A DNA stretch of 64,000 bases from Nostoc indistinguendum CM1-VF10 (GCA_019359215.1 JAHHHS010000027.1:16224-80223), one strand, 5' to 3'. Positions 1 to 9,032 are shown, counted from the first letter of the stretch. Notes: generated by a model not told the origin, from the sequence alone. Numbers and translations: made by a program.

Positions 1-310
1 TACCTAAATCTTCGAGATATCGGCTATATTCTTGATTTTGCGGTGAAAGGTTATCAAAAAATTCTTTTTTAAGTGGATTTTTTAATAAATTTTCAAATAT
101 TTCTTTATCATCCGGTTGCGCCACAATCCCGACTTCTGTAATTCCAGCACTTATTGCCTCTTCAATAATTGCGAGAATGACAGGTTTTGCCCTACCATCT
201 CGATCAATGATCGGGAAAAGTTCTTTTTTCACAACTTTGGTAGCTGGAAACAAACGAGTGCCGAAACCAGCTACTGGAATCACAGCCTTTCTAACTTTAT
301 TTTTTTGCAT
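1..310 (-). CDS. UTP-glucose-1-phosphate uridylyltransferase-like, N-terminal part
   Basis: The gene begins with ATG at 310 and runs off the window edge, so only about 103 N-terminal residues are visible. They start MQKNKVRKAVIPVAGFGTRL, and the G-x-G-T-R-L-x-P-A-T-K segment (residues about 14-25) is the nucleotide-binding loop of sugar-phosphate nucleotidyltransferases of the GalU type. The family joins UTP and glucose-1-phosphate to make UDP-glucose for glycan synthesis in the cytoplasm. An insertion-like segment around IDRDGRAKP differs from classical GalU, so the exact sugar is uncertain. It lies 67 bp downstream of hemW on the same strand and could be co-transcribed with it. Confidence 0.82.
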   Translation of the reverse strand, partial: MQKNKVRKAVIPVAGFGTRLFPATKVVKKELFPIIDRDGRAKPVILAIIEEAISAGITEVGIVAQPDDKEIFENLLKNPLKKEFFDNLSPQNQEYSRYLEDLG

Positions 311-377
311 AAATCGTTACTCCTCATCAGCTTTAAACCTCCCCTCCTCTCTGCGTCTTCCGGGCCTCTGCGCTTCG

Positions 378-1559
378 TTACCCCAACTTTTCAAACAAAT
401 CCGCCAAAATTACATTAGAAAACAAAAACCCTTGGGGATCAATCAAACGCAACCTTCCTTCTACAACTTCCACCCAACCTTTCTCAAAATATCCTTGCAA
501 ACACTGGTAAATTTCTTCAACCTTCTCTTCCCCAAACCCCTGCACTAACGCCGCTAAACTTAAACCCTCCGCCAAACGCAACCCCAGCATTAACGTTTCT
601 AACAATACTTCGTTTAGGGGAGTCACATCACAATCAATCACACCGCCAGCTTGCACCCACTGGTAATACTCCTTAGTCTTGCGCGGACGAGTGAAGCGCT
701 TCCCGTCAACATAACTCGCCGCACCCATACCAAAGCCATAATAAGGGCGGTTTTCCCAATAGACTCGATTATGCCTACACTGATGGCCAGGTTGAGCATA
801 ATTGGAAATTTCATAATGCTCATAACCTGTACCAGTCAAAACTTGCTGTCCCATCTGGTACATTTTGACTGTGGTTTCATCCGTAGGCAAAGGAGTATCA
901 CCCGGTTTGTAATAACGACCAAAAGCTGTACCTGGTTCGATGGTAAGATCATAGATAGAAATGTGAGTGGGTACAAGCTCCACTGCTTTTTCTAAGGAAT
1001 CCTGCCATTGATCCAAAGACTGATGCGGCAACCCGGAAATTAAGTCTAAGCTAAATTCGGGAATCTCGACTTGGTGAATTAGTTCCACAGCCGCGAGAAT
1101 ATCTTCAACTGAGTGCGATCGCCCCGCCCTTTGCAATAATTCTGATTGAAAGGCTTGTACACCTAAACTTACTCGGTTCACGCCGACACTGCGATAGCCT
1201 GCTATATGTGGTAAATCAAAGGTGGCTGGGTCAATTTCCATAGAAATTTCTGCCCCAGAGGCAATACCAAAATGCTTCTCTAACTCTGTTATTATCCGTT
1301 GTAGTTGCTCTATTGATAGCAGCGAAGGAGTCCCGCCACCAAAGAAAATTGTCTTCAGGGGTTGACCAAATGCTGGTGTAATGGCAATTTCTTGACATAG
1401 TACCTCAACATATTGGCAGATAGTACCAGATGTTTCGCCCCGTAAGCGATCGCCCACAACAGACACCGGGAAATCACAATAAAAACACCGCCGTCTGCAA
1501 AAGGGAATATGCACATACGCAGAACTCGCAATTCCAGAAATACTAAATTTTTGACTCAT
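378..1559 (-). CDS. hemW: Radical SAM heme chaperone HemW (HemN-like)
   Basis: The 393-residue protein has the radical-SAM iron-sulfur motif C-x3-C-x2-C in IPFCRRRCFYC (residues about 19-29) and the GGGTPS SAM-binding motif near residue 75. Length and order match the HemW branch of the coproporphyrinogen-III-oxidase family. HemW binds heme and hands it to target proteins rather than oxidising porphyrinogen; the older annotation, oxygen-independent coproporphyrinogen oxidase, belongs to HemN. The ATG at 1559 gives the usual short leader before the cysteine motif. The gene is intact and precedes the uridylyltransferase-like gene on the same strand. Confidence 0.9.
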   Translation of the reverse strand: MSQKFSISGIASSAYVHIPFCRRRCFYCDFPVSVVGDRLRGETSGTICQYVEVLCQEIAITPAFGQPLKTIFFGGGTPSLLSIEQLQRIITELEKHFGIASGAEISMEIDPATFDLPHIAGYRSVGVNRVSLGVQAFQSELLQRAGRSHSVEDILAAVELIHQVEIPEFSLDLISGLPHQSLDQWQDSLEKAVELVPTHISIYDLTIEPGTAFGRYYKPGDTPLPTDETTVKMYQMGQQVLTGTGYEHYEISNYAQPGHQCRHNRVYWENRPYYGFGMGAASYVDGKRFTRPRKTKEYYQWVQAGGVIDCDVTPLNEVLLETLMLGLRLAEGLSLAALVQGFGEEKVEEIYQCLQGYFEKGWVEVVEGRLRLIDPQGFLFSNVILADLFEKLG

Positions 1560-1810
1560 TTTGAGAAAAGTTTTAAGTTAAGCCAACTGCGAATTAGAAA
1601 CAGTGAAAATTAATAGTTTATTTACAAGTTTTTGTCGTTTTACAACGAAACAATGAAAAATATGAAGATAAAAAGCTTTGGTTATAATAATTGCAGATAT
1701 TGCCCTACTAAACCCTTAGTGTAAGTCAATATTGATTAGTTTATCTTACCGATGAAATAAAAAATACTTAACTTTATCGGTGAACACAGTTGCAGGAAAA
1801 CAAGACAACC

Positions 1811-2887
1811 ATGCTTGACGCCATTATTATTTTCTCATTTATCCTAGCAGCGTCGGGAATAGGGTTCTACAGCATCGAACTACTACCCAATGGCACACTA
1901 GATCAAGTAACAAATCTTGAAGCTTTACGCTTAATTGTTGCCGTCTTTGCCGCTATTATTGGTGGTGCGATCGGGCTGAGTTTCCAGACGACATATCGTC
2001 GCCTAGAATCACAAATCAAAGAAATGCCTCTGGAAGTGATTTTAACTCGTGCGATCGGCTTAGTGATTGGGCTATTGCTAGCTAACCTGATGCTAGCCCC
2101 ACTATTTTTGCTACCCATCCCGGCAGATTTTGGATTTATTAAGCCATTAGTGGCAGTTGTCGGTAGTATTATCCTCTCCGTCACTGGCATGAATTTGGCA
2201 GACACCCACGGGCGAGGCTTATTGCGGTTCATTAATCCCAACACCGTCGAATCGATGGTTGTAGAAGGAACGCTAAAACCAGCCAATACCAAAGTTTTAG
2301 ATACCAGTTGCATTATCGATGGTCGCATTGAAGCGTTACTAGAAACAGGCTTTCTGGAAGGGCAAATTCTTGTACCGCAGTTTGTCTTGCAAGAACTCCA
2401 ACAAGTAGCCGATGCTAGCAAAGATCAAAAGCGGGTGCGGGGAAGGCGAGGACTAGAAATTCTCAACCGCATTAAAGAAGAATATCCTGATCGCATCGTG
2501 ATTAATACAATTGACTACGAAGATATTCCCACAGTCGATGCCAAATTAGTGCGCTTTGCCCAAGAAATTAGCGGTACATTGCTAACCAACGACTATAACT
2601 TGTCTAAAGTCGCCAGTGTTCAGAAAGTACCTGTTTTGAATGTGAATGATTTAGTGAATGCCGTCCGTCCTAGTTATTTACCTGGCGACAACCTGGATTT
2701 AAAAATTCTCAAGGAAGGCAAAGAACCGAGTCAAGGTATTGGCTACCTAGATGATGGCACAATGGTAGTGGTTGAAGAAGGCAGCAGTTATGTGGGTGGT
2801 GAATTGCGAGTAGTAGTCACTAGTGCTTTGCAAACCACCGCAGGAAGAATGATTTTTGCCAAACCCCAAGCTTCCGCATTGGCGTGA
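1811..2887 (+). CDS. PIN/TRAM-domain membrane protein (YacL-like)
   Basis: I choose ATG 1811 (358 residues) because AGGAAA lies about 12 bases upstream; an in-frame TTG at 1790 would add seven residues. Four hydrophobic helices span roughly residues 1-130. A PIN nuclease-fold domain follows, starting at VLDTSCIIDGRI with its first acidic residue, with further acidic residues at DAKLVRFAQ and TNDYNLS. A TRAM-like beta domain ends the protein (GYLDDGTMVVVEEG and after). The layout is that of the YacL family, proposed membrane-bound RNases of unknown substrate. It is a single gene closed by a strong terminator. Confidence 0.88.
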   Translation: MLDAIIIFSFILAASGIGFYSIELLPNGTLDQVTNLEALRLIVAVFAAIIGGAIGLSFQTTYRRLESQIKEMPLEVILTRAIGLVIGLLLANLMLAPLFLLPIPADFGFIKPLVAVVGSIILSVTGMNLADTHGRGLLRFINPNTVESMVVEGTLKPANTKVLDTSCIIDGRIEALLETGFLEGQILVPQFVLQELQQVADASKDQKRVRGRRGLEILNRIKEEYPDRIVINTIDYEDIPTVDAKLVRFAQEISGTLLTNDYNLSKVASVQKVPVLNVNDLVNAVRPSYLPGDNLDLKILKEGKEPSQGIGYLDDGTMVVVEEGSSYVGGELRVVVTSALQTTAGRMIFAKPQASALA

Positions 2888-2922
2888 GGGAAATGTCCGG
2901 TGCAATTAAATATAAATTGTGC

Positions 2923-2957
2923 AATCGGTGCAGTCAAGCTGCACCGATTATTTATTT
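2923..2957 (+). terminator. Intrinsic terminator after the PIN/TRAM gene
   Basis: A perfect 11-bp stem, AATCGGTGCAG pairing with CTGCACCGATT, has a 5-base loop and is followed by a T-rich run. It starts 35 bp after the stop codon. It also overlaps the end of the Rpn-family remnant on the other strand. Confidence 0.85.
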
Positions 2958-3058
2958 GTTGGACTGAGTTCTGTTAAAGTAATAGGTTCGCCTAATAACC
3001 AAGTGGCGAAATCGCTGGAGAAATTTTCAGCTAAAAATTTACAGATATTGTCAAACAT
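2948..3058 (-). pseudogene. Truncated start of an Rpn-family (DUF4351-type) nuclease/transposase-like gene
   Basis: From ATG 3058 the minus strand encodes 36 residues beginning MFDNICKFLAENFSSDFATW and continuing LLGEPITLTELSP, then stops. This is the very recognisable N-terminus of a large cyanobacterial Rpn/PD-(D/E)XK family normally about 250-300 residues long. The rest is missing: the reading frame runs straight into the terminator hairpin of the PIN/TRAM gene. I call it a remnant left by deletion. A broken relative lies at 47694-48494. Confidence 0.7.
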
Positions 3059-3284
3059 TTTAGAATTTTACCAAATAGCTCACTCATTTGCTATTTATCC
3101 GAAATTCTTTTATGCCGTAAATTTGACGTATAAATGGAGGGATACTATAAAAAACATATCTTAAAGCGATCGCTCCCACAAGAGTTATGAATATACCAAT
3201 TTGGGCAGCAATAAGCCGTAATTACCCGCTTGGCGATCGCTTCATTACCTATAGTTATGGCAAGTTCGCCCGTAAGCACTAAGT

Positions 3285-3671
3285 TTAATGCTCATAAATC
3301 TCTAATGGCAAATTATCTGGGTCTTTAAAAAAAGTAAATTTTTTATTTGTGATTTCATCAACTCTGATATTTTCTACTTCTACTCCTTTCGATTTTAAAT
3401 AAAAAACAGTTTCCTCAACATCATCAACTTTAAAAGCCAGATGTCTTAAACCACAAGCCTCTGGTTTACTAGGTCGTTCTGGAGGATTTGGGAAAGAAAA
3501 TAGCTCTATTTGAGCATTTTCTGCAACTCGTAAATCTAATTTATAAGAATTTCTCTCGGTGCGAAAAGTCTCTTGAATAATCGGAAATCCTAAAACTTCT
3601 ACATAAAATTTTTTGGAGCGATCGTAGTCAGAACAAATAATAGCTACATGATGAATGCCAGTAGTTTTCAT
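3285..3671 (-). CDS. VOC-family metalloenzyme (GloA2/YaeR-like)
   Basis: This 128-residue protein has the full two-module vicinal-oxygen-chelate fold. It opens with TGIHHVAIICSDYDRSKKFY, and likely metal ligands are His-7 or His-8, Glu in QIELF, His in LRHLAF, and Glu in LEIYE. It resembles the SMU1112c/YaeR glyoxalase-like group, whose substrates are unproven. Methylglyoxal detoxification is possible but not shown. The gene is intact and stands alone between two broken genes. Confidence 0.85.
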   Translation of the reverse strand: MKTTGIHHVAIICSDYDRSKKFYVEVLGFPIIQETFRTERNSYKLDLRVAENAQIELFSFPNPPERPSKPEACGLRHLAFKVDDVEETVFYLKSKGVEVENIRVDEITNKKFTFFKDPDNLPLEIYEH

Positions 3672-3697
3672 AAAAGAGTTAGGAATTATTTAGAGGG

Positions 3698-3925
3698 CTA
3701 TTTCTGTAAAACAGTTTTTGATACAATCCTAGTTTTCTTGAGGTCAGCCTCGGAAAGTTCTTCACCAGCTTGCAGGCGGGTGGCGGAGTTTGCAACACTG
3801 TCGCCGCACCTTTATCTCCGATTTGTAAAGCAGTTTTAGCAGTTGTTTGTAGCATCGTGGCTGCACCAGTGCGATCGCCTTGTTGCAATTTCGCCTCGGC
3901 TAACTGGGTTTGGCGATACTTCGCT
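3698..3925 (-). pseudogene. C-terminal fragment of a third vWA-domain gene, frameshifted
   Basis: The minus strand repeats the last ~76 codons of the vWA gene at 4754-6034, from KYRQTQLAEAKLQQGDRTGA to the end, with only scattered differences. One base is missing near 3787 (GGAGTTTGC instead of GGAAGTTTGC), which breaks the frame after AATVLQ. The N-terminal vWA domain is absent: homology ends at about 3925, exactly where the VapC-like gene ends. It looks like the tail of a third tandem paralogue whose front was lost or replaced when the toxin-antitoxin pair arrived. Confidence 0.8.
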
Positions 3926-4321
3926 TTACTTGAGGTCAGGAATTACCTGAATAAGTCCAGTCTGGAAGGCTTTGTCGTAGGTGATGGCAAGTAAACTTTC
4001 GAGTTCAGCCTGAGCCATGATCATACGATCAAAGGGATCTCGGTGGGCGATCGGTAGGCTTCCTGCTCTAAGCGCATGGGCTGTGGTGATGGCAAGTTCG
4101 ATAAATTTAGTCTGATGCAATATCTGTGAATATTGCTCAACAAGTTGTTTGGCTTCGGGTAGTTTACCCATGCGGTATTTGGTGGCAATTTCCCAAGCAG
4201 AAGCACTACTGACAATAATCCGATGAGCTGGGTTGCGAATGATGTTTCGGCAGTCAGTGTGGAGTTTTGGATCGTCAAAGAGCCACCACAGCAGAATATG
4301 GGTGTCGATGAGGTAGCTCAT
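3926..4321 (-). CDS. PIN-domain toxin, VapC type
   Basis: I choose ATG 4321, which overlaps the antitoxin stop codon as ATGA; ATG 4327 in the same frame would add two residues. The 131-residue product starts MSYLIDTHILLWWLFDD and keeps the acidic PIN residues: Asp in LIDTH, Glu in SAWEIATKY, and Asp in HRDPFDRMIMAQA. The family cleaves RNA, often tRNA, when freed from its antitoxin. The partner is the small gene directly upstream. Its end abuts the vWA fragment. Confidence 0.87.
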   Translation of the reverse strand: MSYLIDTHILLWWLFDDPKLHTDCRNIIRNPAHRIIVSSASAWEIATKYRMGKLPEAKQLVEQYSQILHQTKFIELAITTAHALRAGSLPIAHRDPFDRMIMAQAELESLLAITYDKAFQTGLIQVIPDLK

Positions 4322-4518
4322 TCCCATTGCTGGAGTTCATCTTCTGGCAGTGGTTCAAAGAAAGCATCGCCGAGTTGTCCTTTTAATAAACCAGGGGTGC
4401 GGGGTTGTGTCTGTTCTTGACTTAAACCTAGCCGAAAGTAGTGAATTAGGTCATAAATTTCTGCTAGTTTGTCTTCAGGGATGTCTTGCAATTCTTGAAC
4501 AATCTTTTGGATCAGCAT
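4318..4518 (-). CDS. Antitoxin of the VapBC-like pair (DUF2281 type)
   Basis: The 66-residue protein starts MLIQKIVQELQDIPEDKLAE, a helical N-terminus typical of DUF2281 antitoxins, and has an acidic tail (EPLPEDELQQWE) suited to cap a PIN active site. Its stop codon overlaps the start of the PIN gene by 4 bases, so translation is probably coupled. Expected role: neutralise the toxin and repress the operon. Confidence 0.82.
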   Translation of the reverse strand: MLIQKIVQELQDIPEDKLAEIYDLIHYFRLGLSQEQTQPRTPGLLKGQLGDAFFEPLPEDELQQWE

Positions 4519-4599
4519 AAGTCAAACTCTTCGGTGGTTGTTAATCAATAAGTTAGGAATATGCGACTACTTTGTTGCTCAATTGAAGAATAAAATATT

Positions 4600-4735
4600 T
4601 TTTATCGCTTTGCGCGGCAGTCGCTTCTCCTAAGGGAGACGCTGCGCGTAGCTTGCTTCCCCGTAGGGGTACAAGTCGGGAAACCCGCTGTTAGCGCCTG
4701 CCTTGCCTTGGCACGAAACTTTCATAAGGTTAATC
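4600..4735. repeat. Intergenic REP-like palindromic repeat
   Basis: This stretch between the antitoxin promoter and the vWA gene holds GC-rich words common in Nostoc interspersed repeats, such as GGGAGACGCTGCGCGTAGC and CCCCGTAGGGG, which can form short hairpins. No reading frame here looks coding. Confidence 0.55.
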
Positions 4736-4753
4736 GGCAACGTTGAATTTTTA

Positions 4754-6034
4754 CTATTCCTGTAAAACGGTTTTTGATACAATTCTAGTTTTCTTGAGGT
4801 CTGCTTCGGAAAGTTCTTCTCCAGCTTGCAGGCGAGTGGCGGAAGTTTGCAACACTGTTGCTGCCCCTTTATCTCCAATTTGTAAAGCAGTTTTAGCAGC
4901 TGTTTGCAGCATCGTGGCTGCACCAGTGCGATCACCTTGTTGCAATTTCGCTTCGGCTAACTGGGTTTGGCGATACTTCGCTAATGCTAAAATAGACTGT
5001 TGTACTTGCGGATTAGAAGTCGGTTGATACGCCCGCACTACATCTGCATACACTGGCATAAGGGGCGAAAGTAAACCTTGTTCGTTAACCAATGGGTCAT
5101 CATAACGGATTTGCAGATGAGCGATCGCTTGTTTCCCTTCTGGCAATTGTCCCAGATAAATGTTCGCCAAAACTACCCGCTCTACATCCTGCATCAAATC
5201 TCCCAAACGTACAGCAAAGCTACCATCAGCTTCGGGTTCCACTGGTAACTCGATTGTGTCTGGGGCAACTTGGGCAATGGGTTTCAATTCTGCTAGTCGG
5301 ACATTAGGCACTAGAGATAACAGCAAATAGGCATTAGTTAGCCCAATCGACTGAATCCGTCCAAACAGTCGGCTAAATTGCTCTACAGCTTGTTCAGGGC
5401 GTTCAATATGCGCTAAAGTCCCACCACCGACATCGGCAATTTTTTCTAGTAAATCCTGATTCCAGCTATTGCCAAATCCGAAAGTGTTGATAGTTAGGTT
5501 CAGTTTGGCAGCCTTTTGCGCGAGTTGAAGACAGCGCTTATTGTCATCTCGCCCAATATCCCACTTCCAAATCCGCAAACTGCTTTCACCATGCCCATCC
5601 GTCAGCAGAAACGCCTGGGAAACAGCGCCTCTTGTCCCTTTCATCAATTCTGTAATTCCCAATTCCAAACCCTCAGTGATCGCAGTGCCGCCGCTAGCGC
5701 TGAGTTTGCTTTTTATTTGAGATTTGATGCTTTCAGGGTCTTCGATCGGTTGGTTGGGGATAATGACTTCCGCAGAACCGGAAAAAGCCACAACTGAGAT
5801 GCGATCGCCTACTTTCAACCGATCTATTAATCCTTCCACTGCCTGGATCACCGTTTTAATTGGTTGTCCATGCATGGAACCACTTTTATCCAGAATCAAG
5901 CAGAGGTTAAGGGGCAGATTTTGGTCAAACTCACCAGCAATTGCAAAAATCGTCATTGCTAGTTGACGTTGGCTACAAGTTTTAGCCATATCAACATTAT
6001 TGTCATTTAACGCCGATAGCAATTTAACTTTCAT
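4754..6034 (-). CDS. vWA-domain protein, paralogue 1
   Basis: The 426-residue protein carries a von Willebrand factor A domain at about residues 40-230 with the metal-binding MIDAS signature D-x-S-x-S in LILDKSGSMHG and the later TDGHGES segment. The middle part (about 240-345) is beta-rich. The C-terminal 75 residues are helical and Gln/Ala-rich (AEAKLQQGDRTGAATMLQ). There is no signal peptide, so it is probably cytoplasmic. vWA proteins assemble partners around a bound metal; no partner is established here. It lies 12 bp after its paralogue at 6047-7303, so the two are tandem duplicates and probably one operon. Confidence 0.87.
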   Translation of the reverse strand: MKVKLLSALNDNNVDMAKTCSQRQLAMTIFAIAGEFDQNLPLNLCLILDKSGSMHGQPIKTVIQAVEGLIDRLKVGDRISVVAFSGSAEVIIPNQPIEDPESIKSQIKSKLSASGGTAITEGLELGITELMKGTRGAVSQAFLLTDGHGESSLRIWKWDIGRDDNKRCLQLAQKAAKLNLTINTFGFGNSWNQDLLEKIADVGGGTLAHIERPEQAVEQFSRLFGRIQSIGLTNAYLLLSLVPNVRLAELKPIAQVAPDTIELPVEPEADGSFAVRLGDLMQDVERVVLANIYLGQLPEGKQAIAHLQIRYDDPLVNEQGLLSPLMPVYADVVRAYQPTSNPQVQQSILALAKYRQTQLAEAKLQQGDRTGAATMLQTAAKTALQIGDKGAATVLQTSATRLQAGEELSEADLKKTRIVSKTVLQE

Positions 6035-6046
6035 CTAAACCTGAGT

Positions 6047-7303
6047 TTACTGGGGAGGGGTATCTTGCAATACTGTTTTGGAGACAATCCGGGTTTTCTT
6101 GCGATCGCTTTCGGATAAATCTCCACCAGATTGTAGCTGGGTAGCAGAAGTTTGCAACACCGTTGCCGCCCCAGTATCTCCCATTTGCAGTGCAGTTTTA
6201 GCAGCCGTTTGTAACATTGTCGCCGCACCAGAGCGATCGCCCTGTTGCAATTTCGTTTCGGCTAGCTGGGTTTGGCGATACTTAGCTAATGCCAAAATAG
6301 ACTGTTGCACCTGGGGATTCGGATCTGCTTGGTAGTTTTTCACTACATGGGCATAAACTGGGATATTTGGTGTAACTAAACCTACCTTGTTAGCGGCTGG
6401 ATCATCGTAGCGGACTTGCACATTAGCGATCGCTTGTTCACCTGTTGGCAATTGTCCCAAATAAATATTAGCTAATATCACCCGTTCTGCATCTTTCATT
6501 AAATCTCCCAACCGCACAGCGAAACGCCCATCAGCTTCTTGTTGCACTGGTAACTCAATTGTGTCTGGGGAAACTTGGGCTACAGGTTTGAGTTCTGCTA
6601 ACCGGACATGGGGCATCAGGGATAATAGCAGATAAGCGTTAGTCAGTCCCACGGTTTGAATGCGGCTGAACAGGCGATTAAACTCATCTACTGCCTGATC
6701 GGGTTTTTGAATGTAAGATAAAGTACCTAAACCAGCATCAGCAATTTTTTCTAAAACATCTTGGTTCCAATTGTCACCAAATCCTAAAGTGTTCAAAGTC
6801 AAATTATAGCTAGCAGCCAATTGGGCGAATTTTAAACAGCGATTATTGTCACCGTGTTCATTTTCCCCATCAGTTAATAGAAAGGCTTGAGAAACAGTAT
6901 CTTTTTTTCCCTTTGCCAACTCCTCAATCCCCAAGCGCAATCCTTCATCAATGGCAGTTCCACCATCGGCGGCTAGGCGGTTAATTTGCTGTTTTATTTT
7001 TTCTGGATCTTCGACACTTTGATTAGGTACTAAGACTTTGGCACGGTGATCGAAAACTACAACACTAAGGCGATCGCCACGGTTGAGCCTATCTACCAGA
7101 CGATTCGCTGCTTTTTTGACCGTTTCTAGCGATCGCCCATTCATAGAACCACTATGATCGAGAATCAAGCATAAATTCAGAGGCACATTCCGGTCTTGAG
7201 TCTCTGCGATCGCTGAAATCGAAATTCCCAACTGACGTTGACTATTCAGTTGATTCGCGTCCAAATTACCATCATTCAAGGCAGGCTGCAAATTAACCTT
7301 CAT
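6047..7303 (-). CDS. vWA-domain protein, paralogue 2
   Basis: This 418-residue protein is collinear with the 4754-6034 gene over its whole length: a vWA domain with MIDAS motif LILDHSGSMNG, a middle beta region (LAELKPVAQVSPDTIELPV), and the same helical C-terminus. It is a few residues shorter, mainly in the loop after TDG (TDGENEHGDNNR). It is first in the likely operon. The neighbouring phosphatase and FHA-kinase 5 kb away form a combination also seen in vWA-centred phosphorylation modules, but no direct link is visible here. Confidence 0.87.
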   Translation of the reverse strand: MKVNLQPALNDGNLDANQLNSQRQLGISISAIAETQDRNVPLNLCLILDHSGSMNGRSLETVKKAANRLVDRLNRGDRLSVVVFDHRAKVLVPNQSVEDPEKIKQQINRLAADGGTAIDEGLRLGIEELAKGKKDTVSQAFLLTDGENEHGDNNRCLKFAQLAASYNLTLNTLGFGDNWNQDVLEKIADAGLGTLSYIQKPDQAVDEFNRLFSRIQTVGLTNAYLLLSLMPHVRLAELKPVAQVSPDTIELPVQQEADGRFAVRLGDLMKDAERVILANIYLGQLPTGEQAIANVQVRYDDPAANKVGLVTPNIPVYAHVVKNYQADPNPQVQQSILALAKYRQTQLAETKLQQGDRSGAATMLQTAAKTALQMGDTGAATVLQTSATQLQSGGDLSESDRKKTRIVSKTVLQDTPPQ

Positions 7304-7604
7304 AACTCAAAGTCCCTATTCAGGATATACATATAAAAAAATAACTTCAAACCACTACTTTAGCTTGAACCCTCAAGAAGCCTCTCACTCTCCCGAAGGG
7401 GAGTGATGAGATGAATTTTGTGTCACCTCTACGGAAAACCTATCTAACACAAATACATTAATATAATCAGAATATCTTAGAAGCCAAACATTGGCAGATG
7501 CGAAGCTGCCTGAAGCATTAGGGAGAAATCCGCACCTTGAGGAAAGCTATCATCGCGCTAGGATGTATTACAGTTAACGGCATAGTTTCAGGCGATCAGT
7601 TGCT
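7304..7604. other. Divergent intergenic region between vWA and clpR
   Basis: This 301-bp gap separates two divergent genes and must hold both promoters. I see a short hairpin at about 7386-7407 (CACTCTCCC pairing with GGGGAGTG, with one bulge) but no T-run, so not a clear terminator. No small gene is evident. Confidence 0.4.
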
Positions 7605-8267
7605 ATGGACATTTCCCCAATTAAGGCTGTTCAAGCCCCATATTACGGCGATAACTTCTACCGGACACCGCCGCCAGATTTACCTTCCCTCTTATTGAAG
7701 GAGCGAATTGTCTATCTGGGGATGCCACTGGTGCCTGCTGTCACAGAATTAATCGTGGCCGAGTTGCTGTTTTTGCAGTCCGACGACCCAGAAAAGCCGA
7801 TTAAAATCTATATCAACTCTACCGGCACTTCCGGTTACAGTGGCGAACCCATTGGCTTTGAAACCGAAGCCTTCGCCATCTACGACACAATGAAATATAT
7901 CAAGCCTCCTATTCACACCATCTGCGTCGGTTCCGCGATGGGTATGGCAGCAATGCTCCTCAGTGCAGGTACAAAAGGTTGCCGCGCTAGTTTGCCTCAC
8001 TCCTCGATTATCCTGCATCAGCCTAAGAGCTACGCCCAAGGACAAGCAACGGATATTCAAATTCGCGCTAGGGAAGTTTTGGTAAACAAAGGGGCCTTAG
8101 TTGATATCTTGCATCGCACTACTGGACAGCCTCCAGAAAAAATTACTAAAGATATGGATCGGCTGTTATATATGACACCCTATGAAGCAAAGGAATACGG
8201 TCTTATTGACCGAGTTTTTGAGAAAGAAGAACTCGCAAATCCTCCACTTCCTGCCAGTGTCCTTTAA
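7605..8267 (+). CDS. clpR: ClpR, non-catalytic Clp protease subunit
   Basis: This 220-residue protein is a ClpP-fold subunit that lacks key catalytic residues. The serine position reads SAMGMAA instead of the active AASMG, so Ser is replaced by Gly. The third-residue Asp position reads DRLLYM instead of DRDFFM. His in ILHQP is kept. Relative to ClpP it has an extra glycine-rich loop (STGTSGYSGEPIGFE). In cyanobacteria ClpR mixes with an active ClpP to form the hetero-oligomeric ClpP3/R protease core, fed by a Clp ATPase. The active partner is the next gene, 153 bp downstream. Confidence 0.92.
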   Translation: MDISPIKAVQAPYYGDNFYRTPPPDLPSLLLKERIVYLGMPLVPAVTELIVAELLFLQSDDPEKPIKIYINSTGTSGYSGEPIGFETEAFAIYDTMKYIKPPIHTICVGSAMGMAAMLLSAGTKGCRASLPHSSIILHQPKSYAQGQATDIQIRAREVLVNKGALVDILHRTTGQPPEKITKDMDRLLYMTPYEAKEYGLIDRVFEKEELANPPLPASVL

Positions 8268-8271
8268 CTTA

Positions 8272-8390
8272 GTTATGAGTTATGAGTTATGAGTTATGAG
8301 TTATGAGTTATGAGTCATTGAAAACTCCTCACTCCTCACTCCTAACTTTTAACTTCTAACTTTCAACTCCTCACTCCTAACTCTCTCACC
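8272..8390. repeat. Heptanucleotide tandem repeat (STRR) between clpR and clpP
   Basis: About six direct copies of TTATGAG stand at 8274-8318. They are followed by degenerate heptamers of the form ACTCCTC/TAACTTT, a partly inverted counterpart. The two arms could fold back on each other in the mRNA. The repeat sits inside a presumed operon. Confidence 0.8.
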
Positions 8391-8420
8391 GTCCGCAAAT
8401 TATTAAAAACGGAGTAAATT

Positions 8421-9032
8421 ATGCCTATAGGCGTTCCTAAAGTTCCTTACCGGATGCCCGGAGGACAATATACAGATTGGATTAGCATCTACGATCGCCT
8501 TTACCGGGAACGAATTATATTCTTGGGGCGAGATGTTGATGATGAAATTGCCAATCAAATTATCGCTGTGATGCTGTATCTGGACTCAGATGATCCAGGT
8601 AAAGATATTTATTTATACATTAATTCCCCCGGTGGAATGGTCACTTCTGGCATGGCTATTTTTGACACCATGCAACATATCAAATCAGATGTCGTGACTA
8701 TTTGCGTCGGTTTAGCGGCTTCAATGGGGTCTTTCCTGCTGGCTGCTGGCACCAAAGGTAAACGGCTAGCATTGCCTCACTCACGGATTATGATTCACCA
8801 GCCTTCAGGTGGCACCCGTGGACAAGCAAGCGATATCGAAATTGAAGCTAGAGAGATTCTGCGGATTCGTCACGAACTCAATGGCATTTATGCCGATAAA
8901 ACCGGTCAGACCATACAAAAGATTGAGAAAGATATGGATCGTGACTTTTTCATGTCTGCCGAAGAAGCAAAACAATACGGTTTAATTGACCGTGTGATTG
9001 AAGAACGAACCTCTATAGTAGCAGGGGAGTAG
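8421..9032 (+). CDS. clpP: ATP-dependent Clp protease proteolytic subunit ClpP (ClpP3-type)
   Basis: The 203-residue protein keeps the whole catalytic triad: Ser in GLAASMGSF, His in RIMIHQP and Asp in MDRDFFMS. It is the active serine peptidase subunit paired with ClpR, degrading unfolded substrates delivered by ClpC or ClpX. A GGAG-like ribosome site precedes ATG 8421 (AACGGAGTAAATT). Adjacent clpR-clpP order matches the cyanobacterial clpR-clpP3 arrangement. Confidence 0.93.
   Translation: MPIGVPKVPYRMPGGQYTDWISIYDRLYRERIIFLGRDVDDEIANQIIAVMLYLDSDDPGKDIYLYINSPGGMVTSGMAIFDTMQHIKSDVVTICVGLAASMGSFLLAAGTKGKRLALPHSRIMIHQPSGGTRGQASDIEIEAREILRIRHELNGIYADKTGQTIQKIEKDMDRDFFMSAEEAKQYGLIDRVIEERTSIVAGE

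Noticed and set aside
2919..3164. 81-codon plus-strand frame
   Set aside because: It overlaps a terminator and the antisense of the clear Rpn-family N-terminus; composition is not protein-like.
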